A DNA stretch of 52,780 nt from Woeseia sp. Lineage in GTDB: Bacteria > Pseudomonadota > Gammaproteobacteria > Steroidobacterales > Woeseiaceae. The stretch is from positions 1-52,780 of the forward strand of contig JABDKF010000197.1 in the NCBI GenBank assembly GCA_013003155.1, given 5' to 3'. The position numbers were made by a program, and so were the translations under genes. The notes below the pieces were generated by a model. It searched no databases and was not told where the DNA came from. It saw only the letters and a program-made list of their open reading frames with translations. Positions 1 to 7,004 of the stretch are shown one piece after another. How positions within the stretch are numbered: position 1 is the first letter of the stretch; each line of letters opens with the position of its first letter.

Positions 1-538
1 CGTGCGCGGCGCGGCGCTGGCTTTCCACCGCGTACGCGTCGGCCGCGTCCCGCGTGAAACCGTACTTGCTGGCAATGAGGTCCGCGCTGATGCCCTGCGG
101 CACGAAGTAGGTCTTGTTGGCGATTGAAGGATCCGCATGCATGGCGCCCGAGTCCGAGCCCATCGGAATGCGCGACATGCATTCGACGCCACCACCGATC
201 GTCATGTCCGACTGACCGGCCATGATCTGCGCAGCGGCGGTGTTCACCGCTTCGAGCCCCGATGCGCAAAAACGGTTGAGCTGCTTGCCCGGCACTTTTT
301 CAGCGTAGTCCGCGTTTAACACCGCGGTGCGCGCGATACAGGCGCCCTGCTCACCGACGGGTGAGACGCAGCCCAGCACGACATCGTCGAGTGAGGCAGT
401 ATCGAGGTCATTGCGGTCCCGCAGCCCAATAAGCACCTGCGACATCAAGTCGACCGGGGTTACCTCGTGCAACGAGCCGTTGGTGCGTCCGCGCCCGCGT
501 GGACTCCGGACATGATCGTAAATAAAGGCGTCAGCCAT
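1..538 (-). CDS. Acetyl-CoA C-acyltransferase (thiolase), partial, C-terminus outside window
   Basis: A thiolase that condenses or cleaves acyl-CoA/3-ketoacyl-CoA in fatty-acid or branched-chain acyl-CoA metabolism in the cytoplasm. The reading frame is open from the ATG at 538 to position 1, giving about 179 N-terminal residues. The start has AGGA eight bases upstream. It begins MADAFIYDHVRSP, and the nucleophilic Cys is at about residue 91 in the typical context NRFCASGLEAVN. The N-terminal half of the thiolase fold is present; the His and second Cys of the C-terminal half lie beyond the window. The TetR gene lies 34 bases upstream on the same strand, so the two are probably cotranscribed, TetR first. 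The sequence resembles FadA-type degradative thiolases, but without the C-terminus the chain-length class is undecided. Confidence 0.93.
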   Translation of the reverse strand, partial: MADAFIYDHVRSPRGRGRTNGSLHEVTPVDLMSQVLIGLRDRNDLDTASLDDVVLGCVSPVGEQGACIARTAVLNADYAEKVPGKQLNRFCASGLEAVNTAAAQIMAGQSDMTIGGGVECMSRIPMGSDSGAMHADPSIANKTYFVPQGISADLIASKYGFTRDAADAYAVESQRRAAH

Positions 539-572
539 GTGTCAATTCCTGTTTCGGTGATTAAGGGTTGTG

Positions 573-1208
573 TTACGTCGACAATGAACGCGTGAGCTGC
601 TTCTTCATGCTCGCGCTTGCCTTGTCGAAATCGATTGCCTCGGGGTTAATCACCCAGAGGTAAGTAATGCCGGTGGTATAGGCAACGTATTGGGTCGCAA
701 CGCTATCGGCGTCCGCATCCTCGCGAATACTGCCGTCGTTAATGCCGGCACGCACCCAGTTTGCGACGTCTGTCATTTGCCGCTGGTGTATACCGCGTGA
801 GGTCTCGCGGTACTCAGATGTCGGACTCGCGGCACCGCAATAAAGAATGTGCAGGACACGCGCTTCGCGCGGCGAGTCGCTCAGAAAACGGAAGAAGGCA
901 TTGAGCGCCGCGAGCATTGCGTCGATGCCGGTCTTGTCGCCGACACCGGCCTGCAGGTAAGTAATCCAGCGGCGGCCGATCGATTTGCAGACCTCATCAA
1001 ACAGCGCGGCTTTTGAGCCGAATCGATAGGTTGCCAGGCCGCGGCTGTAGCCCGCTTTCTCACCGATCGCCGCGAGGGTCGTTTTTTCGGTACCGTGCTC
1101 GAGCAGCAGGTCCACGGCCGCATCCAGCATCGCACGGTCCGATCGCGCGCTGCGTTCTGCCTGCGTGAGGGAGGCGGAGTCAGTCCGCGTGTGGACCCGG
1201 CTCACCAC
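573..1208 (-). CDS. TetR/AcrR-family transcriptional regulator
   Basis: A 211-residue repressor-type protein. The N-terminal helix-turn-helix (about residues 22-70) shows the usual TetR pattern, with an AIGEKAGYSRGLATYRFGSK-like recognition segment. The C-terminal helical part is the ligand/dimerisation domain and is not recognisable by ligand. The start is GTG, with AAGG nine bases upstream. It is followed 34 bases later by the thiolase gene, so an acyl-CoA or fatty-acid ligand is plausible, but this is inference. An inverted repeat over its probable -35 element suggests autorepression. Confidence 0.9.
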   Translation of the reverse strand: MVSRVHTRTDSASLTQAERSARSDRAMLDAAVDLLLEHGTEKTTLAAIGEKAGYSRGLATYRFGSKAALFDEVCKSIGRRWITYLQAGVGDKTGIDAMLAALNAFFRFLSDSPREARVLHILYCGAASPTSEYRETSRGIHQRQMTDVANWVRAGINDGSIREDADADSVATQYVAYTTGITYLWVINPEAIDFDKASASMKKQLTRSLST

Positions 1209-1263
1209 GTTGCGTAGCCTTTTTTAGTTAATACTTTCAATGGCTTATAATTAGATCATCATT

Positions 1264-1284
1264 ACTTGCTGTCAACAAGCAAGT
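1264..1284 (-). promoter_or_regulatory. Inverted-repeat operator over the -35 of the TetR gene
   Basis: Seven-base arms ACTTGCT (1264-1270) and AGCAAGT (1278-1284) are separated by seven bases. On the minus strand this repeat encloses a consensus -35 element TTGACA (1270-1275). AT-rich sequence with TATAAT-like hexamers (for example TAATTA and TATAAG) follows at roughly promoter spacing before the GTG at 1208. The arrangement is what an autorepressing TetR operator looks like. Binding itself is inference. Confidence 0.6.
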
Positions 1285-1410
1285 GAGTATACGCATGTCG
1301 GCGAAACTCGACAAGGCCGTGGGAGGACCCGGCGACGTTATACAAAAAAAACAAGTTCCTAAGGCAGCAGAAAGGGTCTATCGTCTTTGCAGTCACCCAG
1401 GGAGGCGGCC

Positions 1411-1974
1411 ATGAACATTTTTAAGATGAAACGATTTTCACTAACCAGCCTGACTCTGCTACTTGGCTTTGCAACTGCAAGTAGCGCAATTGCGGCCGAT
1501 GAGACTGCCGCGAGCAAAATTGCTCGCGCGATGTCCGCGGCACCCGCGAGCATCTCGGCGGAGGCGACAATAATAGACGTGGACGGAACAGTACTGCGGG
1601 AAGGGAGTAACGGCTGGACCTGCCTGCCCGGCGTGCCGCTAATCCCGGGCGACATGCACCCGATGTGCAACGACGAAACGTGGACACGCTGGTTGAATGC
1701 CGCAGCTGCCGGCGAGCCGTTTTCGACGGACGTCGTTGGCTATTCCTATATGTTGCAAGGCGATGCACTGGTGCATAACCACGATCCCGGTGCGACGCAA
1801 CCGGACGATAGCGGGCACTGGGTTCAGGAAGGCCCGCACCTGATGCTGTTGATGCCGAGCAGCGCGTCGTTGAGCGGCATGAACAACGATCCTAACGTTG
1901 CCGGCCCCTACGTGATGTGGGGCGAGACGCCGATGCGGCACGTTATGGTTCCGGTGGGCGCACGCGACAAGTAA
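1411..1974 (+). CDS. Small exported protein of unknown function
   Basis: A 187-residue protein with a Sec signal peptide (positively charged start MNIFKMKRF, hydrophobic core, probable cleavage after ...SSAIAA near residue 25). I chose the ATG at 1411 because GGAGG lies seven bases upstream; an in-frame TTG at 1387 has no such site. The mature part has two Cys close together (WTCLPG and HPMCND) followed by Trp-rich sequence, which suggests a small disulfide-containing periplasmic domain. I recognise this as an uncharacterised secreted family by its pattern only and can give no function. It is transcribed toward the convergent ABC exporter gene. Confidence 0.85.
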   Translation: MNIFKMKRFSLTSLTLLLGFATASSAIAADETAASKIARAMSAAPASISAEATIIDVDGTVLREGSNGWTCLPGVPLIPGDMHPMCNDETWTRWLNAAAAGEPFSTDVVGYSYMLQGDALVHNHDPGATQPDDSGHWVQEGPHLMLLMPSSASLSGMNNDPNVAGPYVMWGETPMRHVMVPVGARDK

Positions 1975-2008
1975 ACAAGGTAGCTGCTGCAGGATTTCGC
2001 TGAACGCG

Positions 2009-3793
2009 CTAGTGCGGTTGCCCGGTCTGCACGGCCCACAGGGTCGCGTAAATCCCGGCGTGTCCAAGCAGCTCGTCGTGCTTGCCGCTTTCCACGATGC
2101 GGCCCCGGTCCATCACGTAGATGCGATCGGCATTGACGATCGTGGACAATCGATGCGCGATGACGATGGTTGTGCGCGAATGGGAAATGCGCTGCAGCGA
2201 CCGTTGGATGGCAGCCTCGGTGTCGTTGTCGACGGCAGAGGTTGCCTCATCGAGGATCAGTACCGGCGGATTTTTTAACAGCGCGCGCGCAATCGACAAT
2301 CGCTGCCGCTGGCCGCCCGAGAGTTTTTGGCCGCGCTCACCGACGATCGTGTTAAAGCCCTCCGGTAGTCGGTCGATGAACTCGGTGGCCTCTGCCGCAT
2401 CCGCTGCAGCGCGCACGTGCTCAAGCGTTGCATCCGCGGTGCCGTAAGCGATGTTCTCGAATACCGTGCCCTGGAACAGAAACACATCCTGACTGACGAG
2501 TCCGATTTGCCGCCGCAGGCTGTCAAGACTGACAGCGTCGATAGCCTGGCCGTCGATCAGGATCCTGCCAGCGTCGGGCTGGTAAAAGCGCAAAAGCAGC
2601 TTGATAAGCGTACTCTTGCCGGAGCCGGTTTGGCCAACAAACGCGACCGTGCTGCCAGCTTCAATCGTGAGGTTGATGTCCTGCAGGACGCGTTCGGCGT
2701 TGTCGTAAGCGAAGTTGACGTGCTGCAATTCGATGCGGCCGCGCACACCTGGCAGCTCCTTTGCATGTCTTGTGTCGCGAATTATCACGGGCGTTTCTAT
2801 CAGGTCGAGAATGCGGCGCGAAGAAGCCATCGCGCGTTCGTATAAATCCACTGTTTCGGCAAGGCTTGTTAGCGGCCAGAGCAGGCGCTGCGTCAGGAAC
2901 ACGAGCACGCCATAGGCGCCGACATTCAACGCTCCCTGCAAGGTCATCCAGCCACCCAGCAAGAACGTCGCGACGAAACCGGCGAGAATTGCCATGCGAA
3001 TAATCGGGATGAATGCAGAGGAAATCGCTATCGCCTTGCGGTTGGCCTCGAGGTAGGCACTACTGTCCTGGCGAATCCGATCTGCCTCGAATTCCTCTGT
3101 CGCGAAGCTCTTGATCGTGGTGATTCCTGAAACGTTCGTCGACAGGCGCGCGCCAAGGTTGCCGACGCGTTCGCGCACGTCCGCGTATAGCGGTTGAGCT
3201 CGACGCTGAAAATAGAATGCACCGAAAACGATAATAGGAATCGGCGAAAAAGCGATCATTGCAATGAGCGGTGAGAGGATAAAGAACACCGCGCCAACAG
3301 CAACGACCGTTGTGCCAACCTGAATCAGACTGTTCGCCCCTCCGTCCAGGAAGCGCTCAAGTTGATTTACGTCGTCATTCAGGATGGTAACGAGATTACC
3401 GGTGCTGCGATTCTCGAAATACGCGAGATCCAGTTTCTGCACATGTTCGTACGCGTCCAGTCGCATGGAATGTTGCAGGTCCTGCGCCAGGTTGCGCCAC
3501 AGTACGAGGTACAGGTACTCGAAAAGCGACTCCAGTATCCAAACGACCAACGTCAAGCCGCCTAACAGCCCTAGCTGCCACGCCGGATCTTCGATACCGA
3601 GTTCGGCAACGAACGACGCCTTCTGCCGCACAACGACATCGATCGCGATGCCAATAAGAATCTCCGGCATCACATCGAACAGCTTGTTAAGCACCGAACA
3701 GATGGATGCCAGCACGATGCGGCGGCGAAAGCCGCGGGCGTAACGCAACAGGCGCAGCAGCGCGGCGAACGAAGTCTGGGCGGCGGTCGTCAT
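2009..3793 (-). CDS. ABC exporter, fused permease and ATPase
   Basis: A 594-residue half-transporter that works as a homodimer in the inner membrane. The N-terminal type IV exporter transmembrane domain (about residues 1-320, six predicted helices) is followed by a nucleotide-binding domain. Walker A is GQTGSGKST, the signature is LSGGQRQR, and Walker B is VLILDEATSAVD followed by the switch His in IAHRLST. Organisation and length match MsbA/multidrug or lipid exporters (MdlB/HlyB-like without a peptidase domain). The substrate cannot be read from sequence. It stands alone, convergent with the gene ending at 1974. Confidence 0.95.
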   Translation of the reverse strand: MTTAAQTSFAALLRLLRYARGFRRRIVLASICSVLNKLFDVMPEILIGIAIDVVVRQKASFVAELGIEDPAWQLGLLGGLTLVVWILESLFEYLYLVLWRNLAQDLQHSMRLDAYEHVQKLDLAYFENRSTGNLVTILNDDVNQLERFLDGGANSLIQVGTTVVAVGAVFFILSPLIAMIAFSPIPIIVFGAFYFQRRAQPLYADVRERVGNLGARLSTNVSGITTIKSFATEEFEADRIRQDSSAYLEANRKAIAISSAFIPIIRMAILAGFVATFLLGGWMTLQGALNVGAYGVLVFLTQRLLWPLTSLAETVDLYERAMASSRRILDLIETPVIIRDTRHAKELPGVRGRIELQHVNFAYDNAERVLQDINLTIEAGSTVAFVGQTGSGKSTLIKLLLRFYQPDAGRILIDGQAIDAVSLDSLRRQIGLVSQDVFLFQGTVFENIAYGTADATLEHVRAAADAAEATEFIDRLPEGFNTIVGERGQKLSGGQRQRLSIARALLKNPPVLILDEATSAVDNDTEAAIQRSLQRISHSRTTIVIAHRLSTIVNADRIYVMDRGRIVESGKHDELLGHAGIYATLWAVQTGQPH

Positions 3794-3907
3794 TGCAGGC
3801 TCGAGCGTACTCGGTTATCGGGCGGTATCAAGCGCCGGAAATCAGCAAGCGTCAACGATAGCAGTTACACGGTAGCGAGTGCGACAACGCGCGCGAGCCG
3901 GGCCGCC

Positions 3908-3930
3908 GCAACCGCCCGTCTTGCGGTTGC
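3908..3930. repeat. Perfect 8-bp inverted repeat in the leader of the ABC gene
   Basis: GCAACCGC (3908-3915) and GCGGTTGC (3923-3930) flank a seven-base loop. No U-tract follows on either strand, so it is not a standard terminator. It lies about 115 bases upstream of the ABC exporter start. The rest of 3794-4006 shows nothing else I can name. Confidence 0.5.
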
Positions 3931-4006
3931 ATTGAGCCGATACTTGTTACTGACACATTTCAGGAAGATCTTGTCACTGCGTGGCGGCTCGCGTTTCAGC
4001 TCGCTC

Positions 4007-4039
4007 AAAAAAAAGGCCGGAGCACAATGTGCTCCGGCC
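4007..4039 (-). terminator. Rho-independent terminator of the repeat-lipoprotein gene
   Basis: A perfect 11-bp stem, GGCCGGAGCAC (4015-4025) with GTGCTCCGGCC (4029-4039), has a three-base loop. On the minus strand it is followed directly by eight U (A-run at 4007-4014). It sits about 55 bases after the stop codon of the lipoprotein gene at 4093. Confidence 0.95.
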
Positions 4040-4092
4040 GGATTCGCGGCACGGAGACCACGTAGGCAGGAATGCTGTTTTAAAAATAAGGC

Positions 4093-6360
4093 TTATTCGA
4101 TCACTCTGCTAATTGAGCCAGAGTATTCACTCTCGATGCCGTCGTCATTAAACGCGGTGCTCACGAAATACCAGGTGCCGGGTTCCAGATTCTCAACGAC
4201 GTAGGTCGTGATGCCCGGGTTGTTGATAGTGACCGACTCGGTGTAGTTGCCCTCTTCGCGGCCCCAGTAAAGTCCGATTGCGGCCAAATCGGTCAGCGGC
4301 GTGCCGTCGGTATTCTGCGTCGGCAGTGTCCAGTTCAAGGTCACCGATCCCAGCGCTATCGCGTCTACCGAAACCGAGAACGGCGCGAGCGCGTCGCTGG
4401 CCTGGCCGTCGCTAACAGAAATATTGATGTCACTGTAAGCGCCAACGTCACCGGCGTCCGGCGTGCCATACAGGCGCCCTGTGCTGGCGTCAAAGCTGGC
4501 CCATGATGGTTTCCCGGAAACGCTGAACGTCAGTGCGTCGCCATCCTCGTCGGTTGCCGTCGGCCGAAAATCATAGGACGTTCCGGACACGACCGCGAGG
4601 ATTGGCTGGCCGCTAATTACCGGCGCTGAGTTAATGACCGGAGGCGGCGCGACGGCGTTGACCGAAATCGAGAACGCGCCGAGTGAGTCAATTGCCTGGC
4701 CATCGCTCACGGTAATGTTGATGCCGTGGAAATCACCGACGTCCGCTGCACCAGGGGTGCCATACAAGCGTCCCGTTGCATTGTCAAAGCTGGCCCAGGA
4801 AGGCTTGCGCGTTACTACAAAACTCAGCGGGTCGCCGTCGGCATCTGTAACTGCCGGCAGAAAACTGTAGGGGGTGCCCTCCAGGACCGACGACGCCGGT
4901 TGACCGCTGATGACTGGCGCCGAATTACTTACGGGCGGCGGATTTTCTTCACTGACCGAGTTGACCGTGATTGAAAACGGGCCGAGCGTCGCGACACTCT
5001 GACCATCACTGACCGAGATACTGATGCCTGTGTGCACAACCACATCCACGGTCTGCGGGGTTCCATAGAGCCTGCCCGAATTACCGTCAAAGCTGGCCCA
5101 CGATGGCTTACCGGAAATACTGAAGGTCAACACATCCCCGTCGGCATCCGCTGCTGCAGGCAGAAAGCTGTAAGGGCTGCCGGATATGACCGTCAACGCC
5201 GGCTGCCCGCTGATTTGCGGAGCCGCGTTAGACGTTCCCGAGTTCGGAGCCGGCTGCTCCGTGTCGCTGCCGGCAACCTCGTTAACTTGCTCGATCTGCT
5301 CGTCAGTGCCTTGCGATACCGTCACGAGCGTCGAATCAAGCGCTGTGCGCCCATCGGAGGTCAGGTTTGCGCGCACATCGGCGGACGACATGCCGATGGT
5401 TACGTTATCGAGTTCGTCGAGCAGCGTCGTGAGTTCAGCGGCAGGCTGCAATGCTTGCGCAGCCGCAACACCGCGTCGAGCCGCATCAAGCATTTCTGCG
5501 GTTACCGACAACTCACTAAAATCGCGTGAAGGTGCGGCACCGAGAACCTGTTCCGTCGCGCTCTCCAGTCGCCCCAACGCGTCACTGCCCTGAACACGAA
5601 GTTCGTTGCGCATTGTTTCCACGCTTACCTGGGCCTGTGCCAGAGCAAAAACCGCCGCGATGCGGGAATCAGTGAGCTCACCTCCACGTCCGTCAAGTTT
5701 GCCATCTATCAGGTCCGATGCGATTGCCGAAACGACGGTATCACCGGTCGCCACGTAACCTGCACCGAGCAGTGTGTCACGCGTACGGCGAACAATCTCG
5801 CCCAGTGCTTCTGACGCCCGCACAACTTCTGCAATATTTGACCCATCGACCTCCACATCCATGACCGCAGCGCCGGTCATAGTGTCGAGCCCGTTGTTGA
5901 GCGAATCACTGACGACATTCAGAGCTGCACGGACATTGGCATCATTGACGCCGCCGGGCAGTTCTCTTGCGATTGCAACAGCAAAAGTCGTAAATGGGTT
6001 GATATTCGCAACAGACCTGTCGCCCGGGCTCAGAACCGCGCTTTGCATCGCGAAGTCCGGTGCCTCCATCGTGACCAGGTCAATGCCGTTGGTCGCCGAG
6101 ACCAGCAACGGGTAGTGGCCGTCATTGGTCTGGATAGTGACCGCGAAATCAGCGGTAGGCGATCCGACCAGAGTGGCGAGGTCGGCGCCATCCGCACCTA
6201 CGATGCTGATATCCGCCGAAATAATGGGACCGTCACCCACACTGCCGGTGATGTTGTGATCATAGTTGTCGTCCGATGGGAGACAACCCGCAAGCGCCAC
6301 GAGCGACACTGCTGCGAAAAACTTGCGGAAGATCTTGTTTACTAGGTACTGCTTGGACAT
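4093..6360 (-). CDS. Surface lipoprotein with three Ig/cadherin-like repeats, under a c-di-GMP riboswitch
   Basis: A 755-residue exported lipoprotein: the signal peptide ends in lipobox LAGC, with Cys26 as the lipidation site. Residues about 35-370 form an Ala-rich, probably helical region with no recognised domain. Residues about 379-470, 479-570 and 578-668 are three near-identical putative-Ig/cadherin-like modules, each with ISGQP, DxDGD (calcium-type acidic cluster), KPSWASFD and GRLYGTP. A fibronectin-III-like domain closes the protein (about 669-755). Such proteins usually sit on the cell surface as adhesins or matrix proteins; the specific ligand is unknown. AGGAG seven bases before the ATG lies in a hairpin, and a GEMM-I riboswitch occupies the leader, so production should follow c-di-GMP. 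It has its own terminator and stands as a single-gene unit. Confidence 0.9.
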   Translation of the reverse strand: MSKQYLVNKIFRKFFAAVSLVALAGCLPSDDNYDHNITGSVGDGPIISADISIVGADGADLATLVGSPTADFAVTIQTNDGHYPLLVSATNGIDLVTMEAPDFAMQSAVLSPGDRSVANINPFTTFAVAIARELPGGVNDANVRAALNVVSDSLNNGLDTMTGAAVMDVEVDGSNIAEVVRASEALGEIVRRTRDTLLGAGYVATGDTVVSAIASDLIDGKLDGRGGELTDSRIAAVFALAQAQVSVETMRNELRVQGSDALGRLESATEQVLGAAPSRDFSELSVTAEMLDAARRGVAAAQALQPAAELTTLLDELDNVTIGMSSADVRANLTSDGRTALDSTLVTVSQGTDEQIEQVNEVAGSDTEQPAPNSGTSNAAPQISGQPALTVISGSPYSFLPAAADADGDVLTFSISGKPSWASFDGNSGRLYGTPQTVDVVVHTGISISVSDGQSVATLGPFSITVNSVSEENPPPVSNSAPVISGQPASSVLEGTPYSFLPAVTDADGDPLSFVVTRKPSWASFDNATGRLYGTPGAADVGDFHGINITVSDGQAIDSLGAFSISVNAVAPPPVINSAPVISGQPILAVVSGTSYDFRPTATDEDGDALTFSVSGKPSWASFDASTGRLYGTPDAGDVGAYSDINISVSDGQASDALAPFSVSVDAIALGSVTLNWTLPTQNTDGTPLTDLAAIGLYWGREEGNYTESVTINNPGITTYVVENLEPGTWYFVSTAFNDDGIESEYSGSISRVIE
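4357..5226 (-). repeat. Three tandem ~100-residue protein repeats
   Basis: DNA encoding the three Ig/cadherin-like modules of the lipoprotein (residues about 379-668), period about 300 bases. The segments coding for SAPVISGQP, KPSWASFD, TGRLYGTP and VSDGQA recur nearly unchanged. Modules 2 and 3 share most; module 1 is more diverged. Such repeats can expand or contract by recombination. Confidence 0.9.
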
Positions 6361-6362
6361 GC

Positions 6363-6390
6363 GATTGCTCCTGCCAGCTGGCAGGCAATC
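6363..6390 (-). promoter_or_regulatory. Hairpin covering the ribosome binding site of the lipoprotein gene
   Basis: On the minus strand GATTGC pairs with GCAATC and CTGCC with GGCAG around an AGCT loop, with a GA bulge on the 3' side. The AGGAG ribosome binding site (6368-6372 on the plus strand) falls across the 3' arm and the bulge, and the ATG is seven bases beyond. This is the last structure before the start codon and the likely place where riboswitch folding is read out as translation. That coupling is inference. Confidence 0.65.
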
Positions 6391-6502
6391 CGATGTCGAT
6401 ATGGAGCGCTTTTCTCGTGATTTCGCACGAGACGCGTAGGCGGGAACCGTCTTTGTTAGACGGGCACGGCACGCTGTTCATTTTGAACAGATTCCGCGAT
6501 TC

Positions 6503-6590
6503 CTACTGGCGGCCCCGCTGTCATAGGTTGTTACCCTTAGACCGGTGGCTTTGCGTCCCAATCTTTCGATCGGTTTGCCTTTTTCAGTAA
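6503..6590 (-). promoter_or_regulatory. Cyclic di-GMP-I (GEMM) riboswitch aptamer
   Basis: Read on the minus strand, the family landmarks occur in order. P1 is UUACUG (6585-6590) with CAGUAG (6503-6508). Next come the conserved GGCAAACC (6572-6579), a P2 stem capped by a GAAA tetraloop, the core GGGACGCAAAGCC, and CCGGUCUAAGG. A UAUGACAGCGGGGCC segment completes P3. UCUAAG with UAUGA forms the known 11-nt-type receptor for the GAAA loop. This matches the Vc2-type class I aptamer closely. It lies about 140 bases upstream of the lipoprotein start, on the same strand. Two further hairpins follow (6474-6490 and 6447-6463) and another at 6413-6432. None has a U-tract, so control is probably translational. 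Confidence 0.95.
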
Positions 6591-6919
6591 ATTTATTTCT
6601 TGCTAAGTATCCTTAACTCTTAACTTGCGTCGTTCTTGAATCTGGAGGCCATTGTCACACCCGCCGGAAAATAGAGAAAAGAAACACGTCTCAGTTCGTC
6701 AAAGTATTTCTAAAGTTTCCGTATTCGTCATAAAGTCCCGCTTGAATTATGTCGGGTACCCAGCGAGGTCGCCGAACGCAGCGGTAATCGCTGACCGTTT
6801 TTGACCGCGGCAGACCAGAAATTTTTGCTCTCCGGAGAACGAGATAGTGCGTATTTTGTTAACAACCTCCGGCAATTTGCGTCTTTGTGCGGCGAATCTA
6901 CGGCCAAATTGCGCTGCAT
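6591..6919. other. Non-coding stretch upstream of the riboswitch
   Basis: AT-rich sequence between the receptor gene's terminator and the riboswitch. It must contain the promoter for the riboswitch transcript (minus strand). A GATACT hexamer near 6605-6610 could be a -10 element, but no convincing -35 is paired with it. Small open frames here have no coding character. Confidence 0.4.
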
Positions 6920-6952
6920 AAAAAAACGGCACGGAACTTTCGTTCCGTGCCG
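6920..6952 (-). terminator. Rho-independent terminator of the TonB-dependent receptor gene
   Basis: An 11-bp perfect stem, CGGCACGGAAC (6927-6937) with GTTCCGTGCCG (6942-6952), has a four-base loop. On the minus strand it is followed by seven U (A-run 6920-6926). It lies about 50 bases past the receptor's stop codon. Confidence 0.95.
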
Positions 6953-6965
6953 CTCTTTAAGTGTT

Positions 6966-7000
6966 GTTTGCAGCGACGCCGCTGAGCGGTCGCTGCAAAC
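6966..7000 (-). repeat. Second long hairpin directly after the receptor stop codon
   Basis: GTTTGCAGCGAC (6966-6977) and GTCGCTGCAAAC (6989-7000) are perfect 12-bp arms around an 11-base loop that itself contains CGC/GCG. It starts five bases after the receptor's stop codon and precedes the terminator by about 13 bases. Without a U-tract it is more likely a 3' end stabiliser or a protein-binding hairpin than a terminator. Confidence 0.7.
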
Positions 7001-7004
7001 CTAC

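Noticed and set aside
3908-3930. Hairpin taken as a terminator
   Set aside because: The stem is perfect, but no U-run follows on either strand and no gene ends next to it.
6260-6481. 73-codon frame starting in the riboswitch leader and overlapping the lipoprotein start
   Set aside because: Its ATG lies inside a leader hairpin without a ribosome binding site, and it runs out of frame into the signal peptide. A leader peptide cannot be fully excluded but has no support.
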